Shown here piece by piece: positions 43,982-59,847 of a stretch of DNA of 64,000 nucleotides. The stretch's first letter is position 1. The number at the start of each line of letters is the position of its first letter. The notes beneath the pieces were generated by a model. That model did no database searches and had not been told where the DNA came from. It was given only the letters and a program-made list of their open reading frames with translations. The translations under genes were made by a program, and so were the position numbers. Origin of the DNA: Vreelandella neptunia (lineage in GTDB: Bacteria; Pseudomonadota; Gammaproteobacteria; Pseudomonadales; Halomonadaceae); contig NZ_JAKVTW010000002.1 of assembly GCF_022489065.1 (NCBI RefSeq), positions 310,001 through 374,000 of the forward strand, in the 5' to 3' direction.

Positions 43982-44532
43982 GGTGTCAACGAACAGCGCC
44001 CTATGGGGTGAAAAAGGCAGCGTTCATTGCTGCGGCACTTGTGCTGACAGGCTGCGTGGATGCCGATTTAACGCAGCTTGAAGGTACGTTAGCTGATATT
44101 CGTCAGTCGCCAGGCGGTCAGCCGCCGGTCATTGCGGTGACGCTGCCCGCAAGTCACGATGTGTCCTATTTATACAGCGAAGGCCGCAGCCCCTTTTTGC
44201 CGCCCGACGCTATTGCTCAGGAGAGCGTGAATCGTAGCGAGGGTGCGCTTGCTCCGGACCAACAGCGCTCTCCAGAGCCACTGGAGCGCTTTCCACTGCA
44301 GGATCTGCGATTGGTCGGTACGATGCGCATGGCGGGTCGGCAAGTGGCGCTGATCGCCTCGCCGGATGGCAATGTGACCAGTGTGAAAGAGGGCAACTAT
44401 ATGGGCACCGACTACGGACGAATTGCTCAGATCAGCGCTCAAGACATTCGTGTCACCGAGCGGGTCTTCACCCAAAGGGAAGGGTGGCAAGAGCGGCAAG
44501 TGTCGCTAGTCATCAACGAAAACAACGAGTAA
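43978..44532 (+). CDS. pilP: Type IV pilus lipoprotein PilP
   Basis: This 184-residue lipoprotein has a lipobox (LVLTGC, Cys at 26), followed by a Pro-rich disordered part (SEGRSPFLPP) and a C-terminal beta domain (FPLQDLRLVGTMRMAGRQVALIASPDGNVTSVKEGNYMG...GRIAQI) that binds the PilQ secretin. It links the PilN/PilO inner-membrane complex to the outer-membrane pore. Confidence 0.93.
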   Translation: MRCQRTAPYGVKKAAFIAAALVLTGCVDADLTQLEGTLADIRQSPGGQPPVIAVTLPASHDVSYLYSEGRSPFLPPDAIAQESVNRSEGALAPDQQRSPEPLERFPLQDLRLVGTMRMAGRQVALIASPDGNVTSVKEGNYMGTDYGRIAQISAQDIRVTERVFTQREGWQERQVSLVINENNE

Positions 44533-44546
44533 GCGGACAATAGCTC

Positions 44547-46631
44547 ATGGTAGTTACAGCTTGGCGAATCACTCTTTCTATGGCCATGGCCGCACTATTT
44601 TCACTGGCGCCTTCGCTGGCAGTGGCATCGGTGTTAACGGATGTTGATGTTCAGCCCGACGACAACGGGGGAGTCAACGTTGATCTTCGTTTCACCGGCG
44701 GCGTACCCGAGTTACGCAGCTACCGCTTAGACTCCCCGCCGCGTGTGGCGCTAGATTTGGCAGATACCCAAAATGGACTAGCCAGCCGACGCCTGAGTAT
44801 CAACAGCCATGGGGTCGAGCAGATCACTGCCCTTGAGGGCAATGGCCGTACGCGTTTGGTCGTCAACCTCTCTGAGACGCAAACATTTACGTCTCGCGTG
44901 CTGGATGATCGTCTACGAATCACCTTTGCATCAGCCACAAGCCCTGCTGCCGATACCTCGCTGAATCCTTCGCCCATTCCGTCTGCCAGCGTCTCTTCAA
45001 CGGGGCTGGAGACCGATGAAGGGCCACAGATTGAAAATATTGATTTTCGCCGCGGCGCAGACGGCGCCGGACGGTTGCTGGTCACCTTCGACCGTGAAGG
45101 GGTGGTGGCGAACGTGCGCGAAGGTGGCCCCGACCAGGTGATGGTGGGATTGCGCGACGTGGCAATTCCTGACTCGCTTAACCAGGTCTACGATGTCACC
45201 GACTTTGCCACACCGATTACGCGCATTACGCCCCGTGCCAGCCAGGGCGACACCCAGTTGGCCATCGCCACCCAGGGCGCTTACGCGATGATCTCTTCGC
45301 AAAGTGGCCGTACGCTGACGGTGGAGGTGCAGCCTGCCAGCCAGGAATCACAGCCCTCTCAGGCCACCGGTGAGCAATTTAATGGCGAGCGGTTGAGTCT
45401 TAATTTTCAAGATATCGAAGTGCGTTCAGTGCTAGCAACGCTGGCTGAATTTACCGGGCTGAATCTGGTTGCCAGTGACAGCGTCACCGGCCGCGTGACG
45501 CTCAACTTAAACGATGTCCCCTGGGATCAGGCGCTCGCGCTGATTCTGCAAAGCCAGGGGTTATCGAGCCGTGAGCAGGGCAATGTGATTGTCGTGGCGC
45601 CTGCCAGTGAACTGGCTGATTTGGAGCGCCAGGAGCTAGAGGCACGTAACCAGCGTGAGACGCTCTCACCGTTGGTGACCGAGTTCATCGAGATCAAGTA
45701 TGCCAGAGCCGAGGATTTGGCCCTGCTACTGCGCGGAGGCGAGGGTGACGGCTTTGGTCTACTCACCGAGCGAGGACGCGTCAGCATTGATAACCGCACC
45801 AATACGCTGCTGGTGCAAGATACCGCCGACCAAGTGCGCGATATTGCCCGCACCATTGACCGCTTGGATGTCGCTGTTCGCCAAGTGCAAATAGAAGCAC
45901 GCATAGTCATTGCCCGAGACACCGCCTCCCGTGAGCTAGGCATTAACTGGGGTATGTCGAGCACCCGTGGTTTTCAGGAGGGGGACGATGGGACCTTCAG
46001 CCGACGGGATATCAACCCCGATGGCATCAATCGGGCGCAGGGTGGTTTGGCGGTGGATTTAGGCGCCGCTACGGGGCCTGGTACCGGCTTTAGTTTCGGC
46101 TACTTATCCGGCGATATCCTGTTGGATTTGGAGCTACGCGCGCTGGAGAGCGAAGGCAAGAGCCAGACCATTTCTCAGCCCCGCATTATTACTGCCAACC
46201 AACGTACCGCCCGCATTAGCCAGGGTGAAGAGCGCGCGTTTCAAAGCGTGGATGGCAACGACAACCCGGATACCGAGTTCAAAGAAGCCGAGCTCTCGCT
46301 GGAAGTGACCCCGCAAATTACCCCGGATAACCGCATCATCATGGATCTGGTGATCAAAAATGACAGTTTTCGTGAGTCAGAATTTGGTGGCGAGCCCCCC
46401 ATTGATACTAACCAGATCGAGACCCAAGTGCTGGTCGATAACGGTCAAACAGTGGTGTTAGGCGGTATTTTGACCACTGAAGAGCTGCGGCAAATCGCCA
46501 AAACACCGCTGTTGGGCGATATTCCTTTCCTGGGTAGACTGTTTCGCTATACCGAAGAGAGCAATGAAAAGGTAGAGTTGTTAGTCTTTATTACTCCACG
46601 ACTCCTAGACGATGGCTTAACGGTTCGCTGA
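44547..46631 (+). CDS. pilQ: Type IV pilus secretin PilQ
   Basis: This 694-residue outer-membrane secretin has a signal peptide (cleavage near AVAS), two AMIN-like peptidoglycan-binding regions (about 30-125 and 155-255), an STN/N0 domain ([28 protein letters not shown]), an N1 domain, and a C-terminal secretin barrel ([23 protein letters not shown]...[15 protein letters not shown]...[13 protein letters not shown]). It forms the pore through which the pilus exits. Its stop overlaps the aroK start by one base. Confidence 0.96.
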   Translation: MVVTAWRITLSMAMAALFSLAPSLAVASVLTDVDVQPDDNGGVNVDLRFTGGVPELRSYRLDSPPRVALDLADTQNGLASRRLSINSHGVEQITALEGNGRTRLVVNLSETQTFTSRVLDDRLRITFASATSPAADTSLNPSPIPSASVSSTGLETDEGPQIENIDFRRGADGAGRLLVTFDREGVVANVREGGPDQVMVGLRDVAIPDSLNQVYDVTDFATPITRITPRASQGDTQLAIATQGAYAMISSQSGRTLTVEVQPASQESQPSQATGEQFNGERLSLNFQDIEVRSVLATLAEFTGLNLVASDSVTGRVTLNLNDVPWDQALALILQSQGLSSREQGNVIVVAPASELADLERQELEARNQRETLSPLVTEFIEIKYARAEDLALLLRGGEGDGFGLLTERGRVSIDNRTNTLLVQDTADQVRDIARTIDRLDVAVRQVQIEARIVIARDTASRELGINWGMSSTRGFQEGDDGTFSRRDINPDGINRAQGGLAVDLGAATGPGTGFSFGYLSGDILLDLELRALESEGKSQTISQPRIITANQRTARISQGEERAFQSVDGNDNPDTEFKEAELSLEVTPQITPDNRIIMDLVIKNDSFRESEFGGEPPIDTNQIETQVLVDNGQTVVLGGILTTEELRQIAKTPLLGDIPFLGRLFRYTEESNEKVELLVFITPRLLDDGLTVR

Positions 46632-47215
46632 TGCAGGATTTACCCAATTTATTTCTCATAGGCCCTATGGGGGCTGGCAAAAGCACCATTGGTCGCCTAT
46701 TGGCGGCGGAGCTTTCGCGCCAATTTTATGACAGTGACCACGCCATTCAAGATCGCTGTGGGGCAGATATCCCGTGGATTTTCGATGTTGAAGGAGAGCA
46801 GGGCTTTCGGTTGCGCGAAATTCATATGATTGATGAGTTAACCCGGCTCTCCTCCGTGGTGGTCGCCACCGGCGGCGGTGCGGTGCTGCGCGAAGAGAAT
46901 CGCCGCGCGCTGCGCGAGCGTGGCACGGTGGTGTATCTGTTGACCACGGTGGACCAGCAGCTTAGACGCACGGCGAAAGATCGCAATCGTCCTCTCTTAC
47001 AGTGTGGCAATCGCGAGCAGGTGCTTAACGATATGTTTGCCCAGCGCGATCCGCTCTACCGAGCCACCTCGGATATTGCCGTGCGCACTGACCGGCGCAG
47101 CCCGCGGGCTGTGGTCAATGAAATCCTGCGCCGAGTGCACCGATTGGTGGATCCGCTTGAGCCCTCATCAACGCCTAATACGGCTGGAACGCTTAACCAT
47201 AAGGTATCGCAATGA
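46631..47215 (+). CDS. aroK: Shikimate kinase
   Basis: This 194-residue enzyme phosphorylates shikimate with ATP in chorismate synthesis. It has the P-loop [46 protein letters not shown] (shikimate site) and [15 protein letters not shown]; the lid shows RPLL. It is slightly longer than usual because of a C-terminal extension after residue 175. It is linked by overlap to pilQ and aroB. Confidence 0.96.
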   Translation: MQDLPNLFLIGPMGAGKSTIGRLLAAELSRQFYDSDHAIQDRCGADIPWIFDVEGEQGFRLREIHMIDELTRLSSVVVATGGGAVLREENRRALRERGTVVYLLTTVDQQLRRTAKDRNRPLLQCGNREQVLNDMFAQRDPLYRATSDIAVRTDRRSPRAVVNEILRRVHRLVDPLEPSSTPNTAGTLNHKVSQ

Positions 47216-48318
47216 CCTCGACCGCCAGCGCACAACGCACGCTTCAGGTGGCTTTAGACGAGCGCAGCTACCCGATCCATATTGGCACCGGGCTGATTGG
47301 GCGAGTCGATACGCTGACACCTTACCTAGCGGGCCAGCAGGTAATGGTCGTCACTAACGAGACGGTTGCGCCTCTTTATCTTGAAAAGCTCTGCGCCAGC
47401 CTGCCGGATGAGTTAGATGTGCGCACTGTCGTGCTGCCCGACGGCGAGCAGTATAAAACCATTGAGCAGGTCAGCCGAATTTGGGATGCGCTGCTGGAAG
47501 CTGGCTTTAACCGCCGCTGCACCCTGGTCGCCTTAGGCGGCGGTGTCATTGGCGATATGGTCGGCTACGCCGCTGCTTCCTACCAGCGCGGCGTGGCGTT
47601 TATCCAGGTGCCGACCACGCTGCTCTCCCAGGTGGATTCGTCGGTAGGCGGTAAGACCGGCGTTAATCATCCGCTGGGTAAGAACATGATCGGCGCTTTC
47701 TGGCAGCCCAAAGCGGTGCTGGTGGATATTGAGACCCTTAAGAGCCTGCCGCGCCGAGAACTATCGGCCGGTATGGCCGAGGTCATTAAGTACGGCTTGA
47801 TCCGTGACGAAGCGTTTTTAAGCTGGCTGGAAGCCAATATGCCCGCGCTACTCAACGTTGAGCCCGAAGTAGTGGCTGAAGCCATTGCCCGCAGTTGCCA
47901 AATCAAAGCCGACATTGTCGGCGAAGATGAAACCGAGCAGGGCGTTCGTGCGCTGCTCAACCTGGGCCACACCTTTGGCCACGCCATCGAGGCCCACCAG
48001 GGCTACGGCAACTGGTTGCACGGCGAAGCGGTTGGCGCGGGCATGGCCATGGCGGCCACGCTTTCAAATCGGCTGGGCTGGATTGACGACGCGGCGCTCA
48101 CCCGAAGCTTGGCGGTAATCGAAAGCGCCGAGCTGCCTTTAGCGGCACCCGCCAATATGACCAGCGATGACTTTTTAGCCCGTATGCGGCTGGATAAGAA
48201 GAATATCGATACACGTCTAAGGCTAGTGCTGCTTAACGACTTGGGTAATGCCTGCATAAGCGATGCAACGCCTACGGATGTTCTACGTGCGCTGTTGGAT
48301 GAGTATCCGCGCAGCTGA
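47212..48318 (+). CDS. aroB: 3-dehydroquinate synthase
   Basis: This 368-residue NAD- and metal-dependent enzyme converts DAHP to 3-dehydroquinate, the second step of the shikimate pathway. It has [84 protein letters not shown] with metal-binding His, and [11 protein letters not shown]. It is the last gene of the pil-aro operon; its ATG overlaps the aroK stop by 4 bases. Confidence 0.97.
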   Translation: MTSTASAQRTLQVALDERSYPIHIGTGLIGRVDTLTPYLAGQQVMVVTNETVAPLYLEKLCASLPDELDVRTVVLPDGEQYKTIEQVSRIWDALLEAGFNRRCTLVALGGGVIGDMVGYAAASYQRGVAFIQVPTTLLSQVDSSVGGKTGVNHPLGKNMIGAFWQPKAVLVDIETLKSLPRRELSAGMAEVIKYGLIRDEAFLSWLEANMPALLNVEPEVVAEAIARSCQIKADIVGEDETEQGVRALLNLGHTFGHAIEAHQGYGNWLHGEAVGAGMAMAATLSNRLGWIDDAALTRSLAVIESAELPLAAPANMTSDDFLARMRLDKKNIDTRLRLVLLNDLGNACISDATPTDVLRALLDEYPRS

Positions 48319-48823
48319 GCCGTAAAACACGCAGATTACGCCTTCATTAATATACAACCCCGCCCTCACTTGCAGCCATCAATTAGGCAGGCGATGTGGA
48401 GGGTGGGTTACCCATGCAGTGTTATTTTTACCCCCAGTAGTAGAACGGTGTTTCTTTATAATCCGTATGCCTTATGCGCTATCGGCATGGACTTGTTGGT
48501 GCTATTTATACTAAAGTCTAATGGAAAATAAAAAGCTCGAAAATCACGTTTCACTTCGTTACAAGTGATTGAAGTGTATGTGTTTTTTCCTTTAGCGAGT
48601 ATGCAAACACAGGATTTGAAAAGAGTTTCTCTAACGTTGTGGGTGCCAAGAGATTGCGCAAAGTGGCTACCAATCGCTATGCTGACCGGCCATTTTCTTG
48701 CGGCAGCGAATGTGGGAAACACCCCATTCTGGGCAGGTTATAAGCACTATAAAAAAAGCGAAACCGTCCTTTATACCATAAGCACGCTGCTAAAAAAATA
48801 CGCTGACTAGTAGAGGCACGCCC
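48319..48823. other. 505-base intergenic region upstream of gltB
   Basis: No convincing gene was found here. An 81-codon open frame (48565-48810) has no family likeness or ribosome binding site. The stretch is less GC-rich than its neighbours and probably contains the gltBD promoter and leader. In many relatives a damX/SPOR-type gene follows aroB; none is seen here. Confidence 0.55.
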
Positions 48824-51800
48824 ATGAATAGAGGTCTTCACCAGCCTGGCGAGTTTCGCGATAACTGTGGTTTTGGCCTGATTGCCCATATGGAAGGCCA
48901 GGCTAGCCACGACTTGCTGAAAACTGCCATTGAATCTTTGACCTGCATGACCCACCGGGGCGGTATCGCTGCCGACGGAAAAACCGGTGACGGCTGTGGC
49001 TTGCTACTTAAAATGCCCACACCGTTTATGCAGGCGCTGGCCAAAGAGGCGTTTGATGCCGAGCTTGGCGAACGCTTTGCCGTGGGCGTCGTGTTTCTCC
49101 CCAATGATGATGCCCGTGAAGCAAATGCCCGCGATACCCTGACCCGCGAGCTTGAAGCGCGTGGCCTTAATGTACTTGGCTGGCGCGATGTGCCAACTGA
49201 CCCCAGCGTTTGTGGCCCCATGGCGCTGGACTGCCTGCCGCGTATTCGTCAGTTATTTGTACAGCCAGGCCAGGGTGAGCACTTCGATGTCGACCTCTTC
49301 ATGGCTCGCCGCCGTGCCGAACAGGCGCTGCGTGACGAGGAGGACTTCTACGTTGCCTCGCTCTCGTCAGAAGTCATCTCCTATAAAGGCTTGATGATGC
49401 CGGAAGATCTGCCGGCGTTTTATAAAGATTTGAACGACCCGCGCCTGGAAACCGCCATTTGCGTGTTCCATCAGCGCTTCTCGACCAACACCGCGCCGCG
49501 CTGGCCGCTAGCACAGCCGTTCCGCCTGCTGGCCCACAATGGTGAAATTAACACCATTGAGGCTAACCGTGGCTGGGCGAACTCCCGTAAAGCCAACTTT
49601 GTTAACGAGCGCCTGCCGGACATCGCCGAGCTGGACGAGATCGTCAATACCACTGGCTCTGACTCTTCGAGCATGGATAACATGCTGGAAGTGCTGCTCA
49701 CAGGTGGCATGGAGCTGCACCGTGCGGTACGCATGATGGTGCCACCCGCGTGGCAGAACGTCGAAACCATGGACGCCGAACTGCGTGCTTTCTACGAATA
49801 CAACTCCATGCACATGGAGCCGTGGGATGGCCCGGCAGGTGTGGTCATGACCGATGGTCGCCAAGCGGTGTGTATGCTTGACCGTAACGGCCTGCGCCCG
49901 GCGCGCTGGGTGATTACCAAAAATGGCTACATTACCCTGGCGTCGGAAATCGGCACCTACGGCTACAAGCCGGAAGACGTGGTTGCCAAAGGGCGGGTTG
50001 GCCCCGGCCAAATGCTCGCCGTGGACACCCAGACTGGCGAAGTGCTGCACACCGAAGATATCGATCAGCGGCTGAAATCTGCCTACCCCTATAAGCGCTG
50101 GTTAAAGCAGGAAGCGAATTATCTGGAGTCAGCGCTGACAGAGTTGGCGCGTTTTCAGACTATGGATACCGATTCGCTCAACGTGCAGCAGAAGATGTTC
50201 CAGGTGAGCTTTGAAGAGCGCGATCAGGTGCTGCGCCCGCTGGCGGAGAGTGGCCAGGAAGCCGTTGGCTCCATGGGCGATGATACGCCGATGGCGGTGC
50301 TGTCGAGCCGCCCGCGCCTGCTGACGGACTTTTTCCGCCAGAAGTTTGCCCAGGTGACCAACCCACCCATCGACCCGCTGCGTGAAGCGATCGTCATGTC
50401 GCTGGAAACCTGCTGTGGCGCCGAGCTAAACGTCTTTAAAGCGACGCCTGAGCACGCCCACCGCTTGATTTTGACCACGCCGGTGCTGTCACCGCGTAAA
50501 TTTACCGCCCTGGTAAGCCAGGATGACCCGGCGTTTGCCAGCTATACGCTGTCGTTGGGCTACGACCCAGAGCAGCAGAGCCTGCACCAAGCGCTGAAAG
50601 CGCTGTGTGAAGAGGCCGAAGCGCAAGTGCTTGCCGGTAAAGTGATCCTGGTGCTGACCGATGCTGAGCTGGCCAAGGGGTTGATCCCCATTCAAGCCGC
50701 CTTGGCGGTGGGGGCCGTGCACTCACACTTAGGTCGTTTAGCGCTGCGCCCCAATGCCAATATCGTAGTGGAAACCGGCTACGCTCGCGATGCTCACCAA
50801 ATGGCAGTGCTGTTTGGCGTGGGTGCCACGGCGGTTTATCCATGGCTTGCTTACCAGGTCATGGCGGATATGCACCGCACAGGCGAGTTGACCGGCAACC
50901 CGGCGGATGGCCGTGAGAACTACCGTAAAGGGCTACAGAAAGGCCTGTTCAAGATCCTGTCTAAAATGGGTATCTCGACGCTGGCTTCCTACCGCGGCTC
51001 AATGTTGTTTGAAGCAGTGGGCCTTGCGGATGAAGTGATGGATCTCTGCTTTGTGGGTATGGCGTCGCGCATCCAGGGCGCCGGTTTTGCCGAGCTTCAG
51101 ATGCAGCAAGCGCTGCTGGCCAAAGATGCCTGGATTCCGAGGAAAGGGATCTCCCAGGGCGGCATGTTCAAGTACGTACATGGCCACGAGTACCATGCCT
51201 ACAACCCAGATGTAGTGATGTCGCTTCAGGCGGCAGTTCAGGAAGGCAGCTACACCAAGTGGAAAAAGTTCGCTCAGCTTGTCAACGAGCGTCCGGTGGC
51301 CACCATCCGTGATCTGCTTAAGCTCAAGCCTGCTGAGACGCCGATTGCCCTGGAAGAAGTCGAGCCGGTTGAAGACTTGCTGCCGCGCTTTGATAGCGCA
51401 GGTATGTCGCTGGGCGCGCTCTCGCCTGAGGCTCATGAAGCGCTGGCCCAGGCGATGAACGAGGCGGGCGGTCGCTCCAACTCCGGTGAAGGCGGCGAAG
51501 ACCCTGCCCGCTACGGCACTATTCGTAGTTCTAAAATCAAGCAGATCGCCTCCGGTCGTTTTGGCGTGACTCCGGCATATCTGGTCAATGCCGAAGTGCT
51601 GCAGATCAAGGTCGCCCAGGGCGCTAAACCCGGCGAAGGTGGTCAGCTGCCCGGCGGTAAAGTGAACCAGTTGATTGCCCGGCTGCGCTACGCAGTGCCC
51701 GGCGTGACGCTGATTTCACCGCCACCGCACCACGATATTTACTCTATCGAAGATTTGGCCCAGCTGATTTTCGACCTCAAACAGGTCAATCCGGATGCCC

Positions 51801-53266
51801 AGGTATCGGTGAAGCTGGTGTCTGAGCCGGGTATTGGCACGATCGCTACCGGTGTGGCCAAGGCCTATGCGGATCTGATTACCGTATCAGGCTACGACGG
51901 TGGTACTGCCGCTAGCCCGCTGACCTCCATCAAGCACGCGGGCTCGCCTTGGGAGCTGGGGCTTCCTGAAGTGCATCAGGCGCTGCGTATCAACGGCCTG
52001 CGCGACAAGATTCGCCTACAGACGGATGGCGGCCTGAAAACCGGCCTTGATGTTGTTAAAGCGGCGATACTCGGTGCAGAGAGCTTCGGCTTTGGTACCG
52101 CGCCGATGGTCGCGTTGGGCTGTAAGTACCTGCGCATCTGTCACCTCAATAACTGCGCGACCGGAGTTGCCACCCAGGATGATTTCCTGCGTGGCGAGCA
52201 CTTCCGCGGCACCGTGGATATGGTCAAGAACTACTTCCGCTTTATCGCTGAAGAGGTACGCGAGCTGATGGCCATGCTGGGCGTGCGCAAGCTGACGGAT
52301 CTTATCGGCCGTACTGATCTGCTGGAAGTGTTGGAAGGCAATACCGCGTCACAGCGCAAGCTCGATCTAACGCCGCTGCTGGCCAATGATTTTGTGCCTA
52401 AAGATGCCCCACAGTTCTGCAAGGTCAGCCGTAACGTGCCTCACGATCCGGGTGCCAAAAACCTGGAAGTACTGGCGGCGCTAAAAGATGCCATCGAAAA
52501 CCAGTCGGGCGGTGAGTTTGATTTCACCATCACCAACTGCGACCGCAGCGTGGCCGCGTTAACGTCCGGCGCCATCGCCAAGCGTTATGGCGAAGAGGGG
52601 CTGGAAGCTGCGCCGGTTACTGCCCGCTTTACCGGGGTGGCGGGGCAGAGCTTCGGGGTGTGGAACGCCCGTGGACTGAACCTATACCTGGAAGGCGACG
52701 CCAACGATTATGTTGGTAAAGGCATGAACGGCGGCAGTATCGTGATCGTGCCGCCTAAAGTCAGCCAGTTTGAGAGCCATAAAACGGCCATTATCGGTAA
52801 TACCTGCCTGTACGGTGCTACTGGGGGCACCCTGTTTGCGGCCGGTACGGCGGGTGAGCGCTTTGCCGTGCGTAACTCGGGCGCTTCCGCGGTGATTGAA
52901 GGCGCAGGCGACCACTGTTGCGAGTATATGACCGGCGGTTTGGTCTGCGTGCTGGGTGAAACCGGGGTGAACTTCGGTGCGGGCATGACCGGTGGGTTTG
53001 CCTATGTGTTGGATGAAGAGCGCACCTTCGTGGATAAGTACAACCACGAGCTGGTCGAAATTCATCGCGTTAACACGGAGGCCATGGAAGCGTATCGTCG
53101 TCACCTGCGTGAAATGATCGAAGCCTATGTGGCCGCGACGGGTTCCGCGCGTGGGGCGGCTATTTTGGAAGACTTCAGCGACTATGCGCGCCACTTCTGG
53201 CTGGTGAAGCCAAAAGCGGCAAGCCTGGGTAGTTTGCTGGATCAGTCTCGGCGTCAGCCGCAATAA
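48824..53266 (+). CDS. gltB: Glutamate synthase (NADPH) large subunit
   Basis: This 1480-residue enzyme makes glutamate from glutamine and 2-oxoglutarate. An N-terminal Ntn amidotransferase domain carries the nucleophile Cys15 in [12 protein letters not shown]; the short leader before it is removed in mature enzymes. A central domain, an FMN-binding synthase domain (about 830-1200; [58 protein letters not shown]) and a 3Fe-4S Cys region ([19 protein letters not shown]) follow. The C-terminal beta-helix domain (1230-1450) is rich in Gly. It is followed 36 bases later by gltD. Confidence 0.98.
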   Translation: MNRGLHQPGEFRDNCGFGLIAHMEGQASHDLLKTAIESLTCMTHRGGIAADGKTGDGCGLLLKMPTPFMQALAKEAFDAELGERFAVGVVFLPNDDAREANARDTLTRELEARGLNVLGWRDVPTDPSVCGPMALDCLPRIRQLFVQPGQGEHFDVDLFMARRRAEQALRDEEDFYVASLSSEVISYKGLMMPEDLPAFYKDLNDPRLETAICVFHQRFSTNTAPRWPLAQPFRLLAHNGEINTIEANRGWANSRKANFVNERLPDIAELDEIVNTTGSDSSSMDNMLEVLLTGGMELHRAVRMMVPPAWQNVETMDAELRAFYEYNSMHMEPWDGPAGVVMTDGRQAVCMLDRNGLRPARWVITKNGYITLASEIGTYGYKPEDVVAKGRVGPGQMLAVDTQTGEVLHTEDIDQRLKSAYPYKRWLKQEANYLESALTELARFQTMDTDSLNVQQKMFQVSFEERDQVLRPLAESGQEAVGSMGDDTPMAVLSSRPRLLTDFFRQKFAQVTNPPIDPLREAIVMSLETCCGAELNVFKATPEHAHRLILTTPVLSPRKFTALVSQDDPAFASYTLSLGYDPEQQSLHQALKALCEEAEAQVLAGKVILVLTDAELAKGLIPIQAALAVGAVHSHLGRLALRPNANIVVETGYARDAHQMAVLFGVGATAVYPWLAYQVMADMHRTGELTGNPADGRENYRKGLQKGLFKILSKMGISTLASYRGSMLFEAVGLADEVMDLCFVGMASRIQGAGFAELQMQQALLAKDAWIPRKGISQGGMFKYVHGHEYHAYNPDVVMSLQAAVQEGSYTKWKKFAQLVNERPVATIRDLLKLKPAETPIALEEVEPVEDLLPRFDSAGMSLGALSPEAHEALAQAMNEAGGRSNSGEGGEDPARYGTIRSSKIKQIASGRFGVTPAYLVNAEVLQIKVAQGAKPGEGGQLPGGKVNQLIARLRYAVPGVTLISPPPHHDIYSIEDLAQLIFDLKQVNPDAQVSVKLVSEPGIGTIATGVAKAYADLITVSGYDGGTAASPLTSIKHAGSPWELGLPEVHQALRINGLRDKIRLQTDGGLKTGLDVVKAAILGAESFGFGTAPMVALGCKYLRICHLNNCATGVATQDDFLRGEHFRGTVDMVKNYFRFIAEEVRELMAMLGVRKLTDLIGRTDLLEVLEGNTASQRKLDLTPLLANDFVPKDAPQFCKVSRNVPHDPGAKNLEVLAALKDAIENQSGGEFDFTITNCDRSVAALTSGAIAKRYGEEGLEAAPVTARFTGVAGQSFGVWNARGLNLYLEGDANDYVGKGMNGGSIVIVPPKVSQFESHKTAIIGNTCLYGATGGTLFAAGTAGERFAVRNSGASAVIEGAGDHCCEYMTGGLVCVLGETGVNFGAGMTGGFAYVLDEERTFVDKYNHELVEIHRVNTEAMEAYRRHLREMIEAYVAATGSARGAAILEDFSDYARHFWLVKPKAASLGSLLDQSRRQPQ

Positions 53267-54721
<1,455 letters not shown>

Positions 54722-54745
54722 AGCGCGCCTAACGCTAGAGCAGCA

Positions 54746-54840
54746 CCAGGGATAGGTCGTAGCGAGGGTCTTTCGCCAGGGATGGCGAAAGTAGCGCCCA
54801 GGGATGGGTTCACAGCGCCCTCGCGGAGACCTATAGCTGG
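54746..54840. repeat. Long imperfect palindrome (REP/MITE-like)
   Basis: This 95-base element between gltD and pyrG has nested complementary arms: CCAG/CTGG at the ends, ATAGGTC/GACCTAT, GCGAGGG/CCCTCGC, and an internal hairpin TTTCGCC-AGGGAT-GGCGAAA. A second AGGGATGG lies in the right arm. It could fold into a large cruciform or RNA hairpin. Related elements appear between genes in halophilic gammaproteobacteria as far as I recall. It may also act as a terminator or processing site. Confidence 0.68.
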
Positions 54841-54961
54841 GGCGGTTGCAAAGTGTGATGAAGCTGAGTAGGTTTTGACTGCTCAGTTCAAATTGAGCCT
54901 TAGGTCGTAATCTGCTAGTCTGTCGACCCATCCTGGCGTGGCTTTCTGCCGTGCCTTCTGA

Positions 54962-57502
<2,541 letters not shown>

Positions 57503-57532
57503 GCAGGACGTTATATTAATAATTTTATCTGA

Positions 57533-58843
<1,311 letters not shown>

Positions 58844-58876
58844 TTAGCAAACTAACAGCGGTTTTTTGGCCTCTCT

Positions 58877-58894
58877 TGTAAGAGATGTCTCAAG
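58877..58894. promoter_or_regulatory. Degenerate second GacA-like site
   Basis: TGTAAGAGATGTCTCAAG shares its first 14 bases with the perfect GacA box 22 bases downstream and differs only in the last part of the right half. It may be a second, weaker binding site or a duplication product. Confidence 0.55.
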
Positions 58895-58898
58895 ATTT

Positions 58899-58916
58899 TG
58901 TAAGAGATGTCTTACA
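58899..58916. promoter_or_regulatory. GacA/UvrY upstream activating sequence
   Basis: TGTAAG-AGATGT-CTTACA is an exact match to the GacA box consensus (TGTAAG-N6-CTTACA) found upstream of rsmX/Y/Z genes. Its centre is about 178 bases upstream of the predicted start of the GGA-rich RNA, the usual distance in Pseudomonas. It points to control by the GacS/GacA (BarA/UvrY) system. Confidence 0.85.
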
Positions 58917-59008
58917 AAAGCCGACGAGAATCGCTCGGTTAAGGGTAAGAAAAAACGAAATTTTCCACTAATTGAAATTTAAGTGGTTGTTTTTGATTTA
59001 ATTGTTGA

Positions 59009-59039
59009 AATAAGGCGAGCCGCGTAGGCTCGCCTTATT
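59009..59039 (+). terminator. Terminator-like hairpin after eno
   Basis: AATAAGGCGAGCC and GGCTCGCCTTATT form a perfect 13-base stem with a 5-base loop, followed by GCATTTT. It lies between the GacA box and the small RNA promoter and probably ends eno transcription, insulating the RNA gene. Confidence 0.78.
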
Positions 59040-59084
59040 GCATTTTAGCTTTGTTGAGATGGCGCGGTGATCTGCCACAATGGA

Positions 59085-59257
59085 CGCAGGACTAGGGGAG
59101 GCAGGGATGCTTCAGGCAGGATGCAACGGGATGAAGGTCGGATGCGCCGGGTGATACAGTGAGGTGAGCCCCGGCAAGGAAGTCATCTGAGGAGGTTGAA
59201 CCAGGGAGTGGTCAGAGGAAGTGCTTGGAGCGGGCGGCCTACGGGCCGCCTTTTTTT
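59085..59257 (+). ncRNA. RsmZ/CsrB-like regulatory RNA sequestering RsmA/CsrA
   Basis: This is a GGA-rich small RNA gene of about 170 bases. I count 11 GGA triplets between 59085 and 59232, including AGGA and GGGA runs of the kind bound by RsmA/CsrA, ending in a strong terminator (GGCGGCC-TAC-GGGCCGCC followed by seven T, 59251-59257). A plausible promoter is TTGAGA (59054) with CACAAT (59076), 16 bases apart. A perfect GacA box lies about 178 bases upstream. The neighbours fdxA and mutS are the same as those of rsmZ in Pseudomonas aeruginosa. Such RNAs titrate the RsmA/CsrA translational repressor and so control pili, biofilm and secondary metabolism. Exact ends are estimated. Confidence 0.82.
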
Positions 59258-59357
59258 GCCTGTAATTTGGTGGTTCGGTTTTAATGGCACAAAAAACAGC
59301 GCTCGCTGTTTTAAACAGGAGCGCTGGTTTTAGACGCAATACTGGTGGTGGCTAAGG

Positions 59358-59681
59358 CTAGCGCTCTAATTTCTCAAGCTTGCCAGGCTTGCCGTCCCAC
59401 TCTTCGGCGTCAGGCAGTGGATCTTTGCGCTCGGCAATGTTGGGCCATACTTCGGCCATGTCGGCGTTAATCTCAATAAACGCCTCTTGGCCATCGGGCA
59501 ACTCATCCTCCGAGAATATCGCCTCGGCGGGGCACTCGGGCTCGCACAGCGCACAGTCGATACACTCGTCAGGGTGAATGACCAGGAAGTTAGGGCCCTC
59601 GTAAAAACAGTCGACCGGGCAGACTTCCACACAGTCGGTGTATTTGCACTGGATGCAGTTCTCGGTAACGACAAACGTCAT
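59358..59681 (-). CDS. fdxA: 7Fe ferredoxin
   Basis: This 107-residue 3Fe-4S/4Fe-4S ferredoxin has two Cys sets: [18 protein letters not shown] and [17 protein letters not shown]. The pattern with [11 protein letters not shown] and [15 protein letters not shown] is the FdxA type of Azotobacter and Pseudomonas. It transfers electrons at low potential. It lies 166 bases downstream of mutS on the same strand and next to the RsmZ-like RNA gene, the same order as in Pseudomonas. Confidence 0.95.
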   Translation of the reverse strand: MTFVVTENCIQCKYTDCVEVCPVDCFYEGPNFLVIHPDECIDCALCEPECPAEAIFSEDELPDGQEAFIEINADMAEVWPNIAERKDPLPDAEEWDGKPGKLEKLER

Positions 59682-59847
59682 CTTGCTATCCCTCTTGCAG
59701 GGCCGAGAGTCTCTCAGCCATGGTCAATCGTGAATGGTTATAAATCAGCCGTTTTTTATAAGCTAAAAGTTTGAGCGACATTCTAGAGGTGCGCCTACCT
59801 GTCGGCAAGCGCCTTATGGGCTTCTGTATAACCTACTATATTTACCA

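Noticed and set aside
48565..48810. An 81-codon frame upstream of gltB
   Set aside because: No ribosome binding site, no family likeness, and it lies in a low-GC leader region.
59112..59339. A 75-codon minus-strand frame over the small RNA gene
   Set aside because: It spans the RNA terminator and the GGA repeats read backwards; the RNA explains the sequence better.
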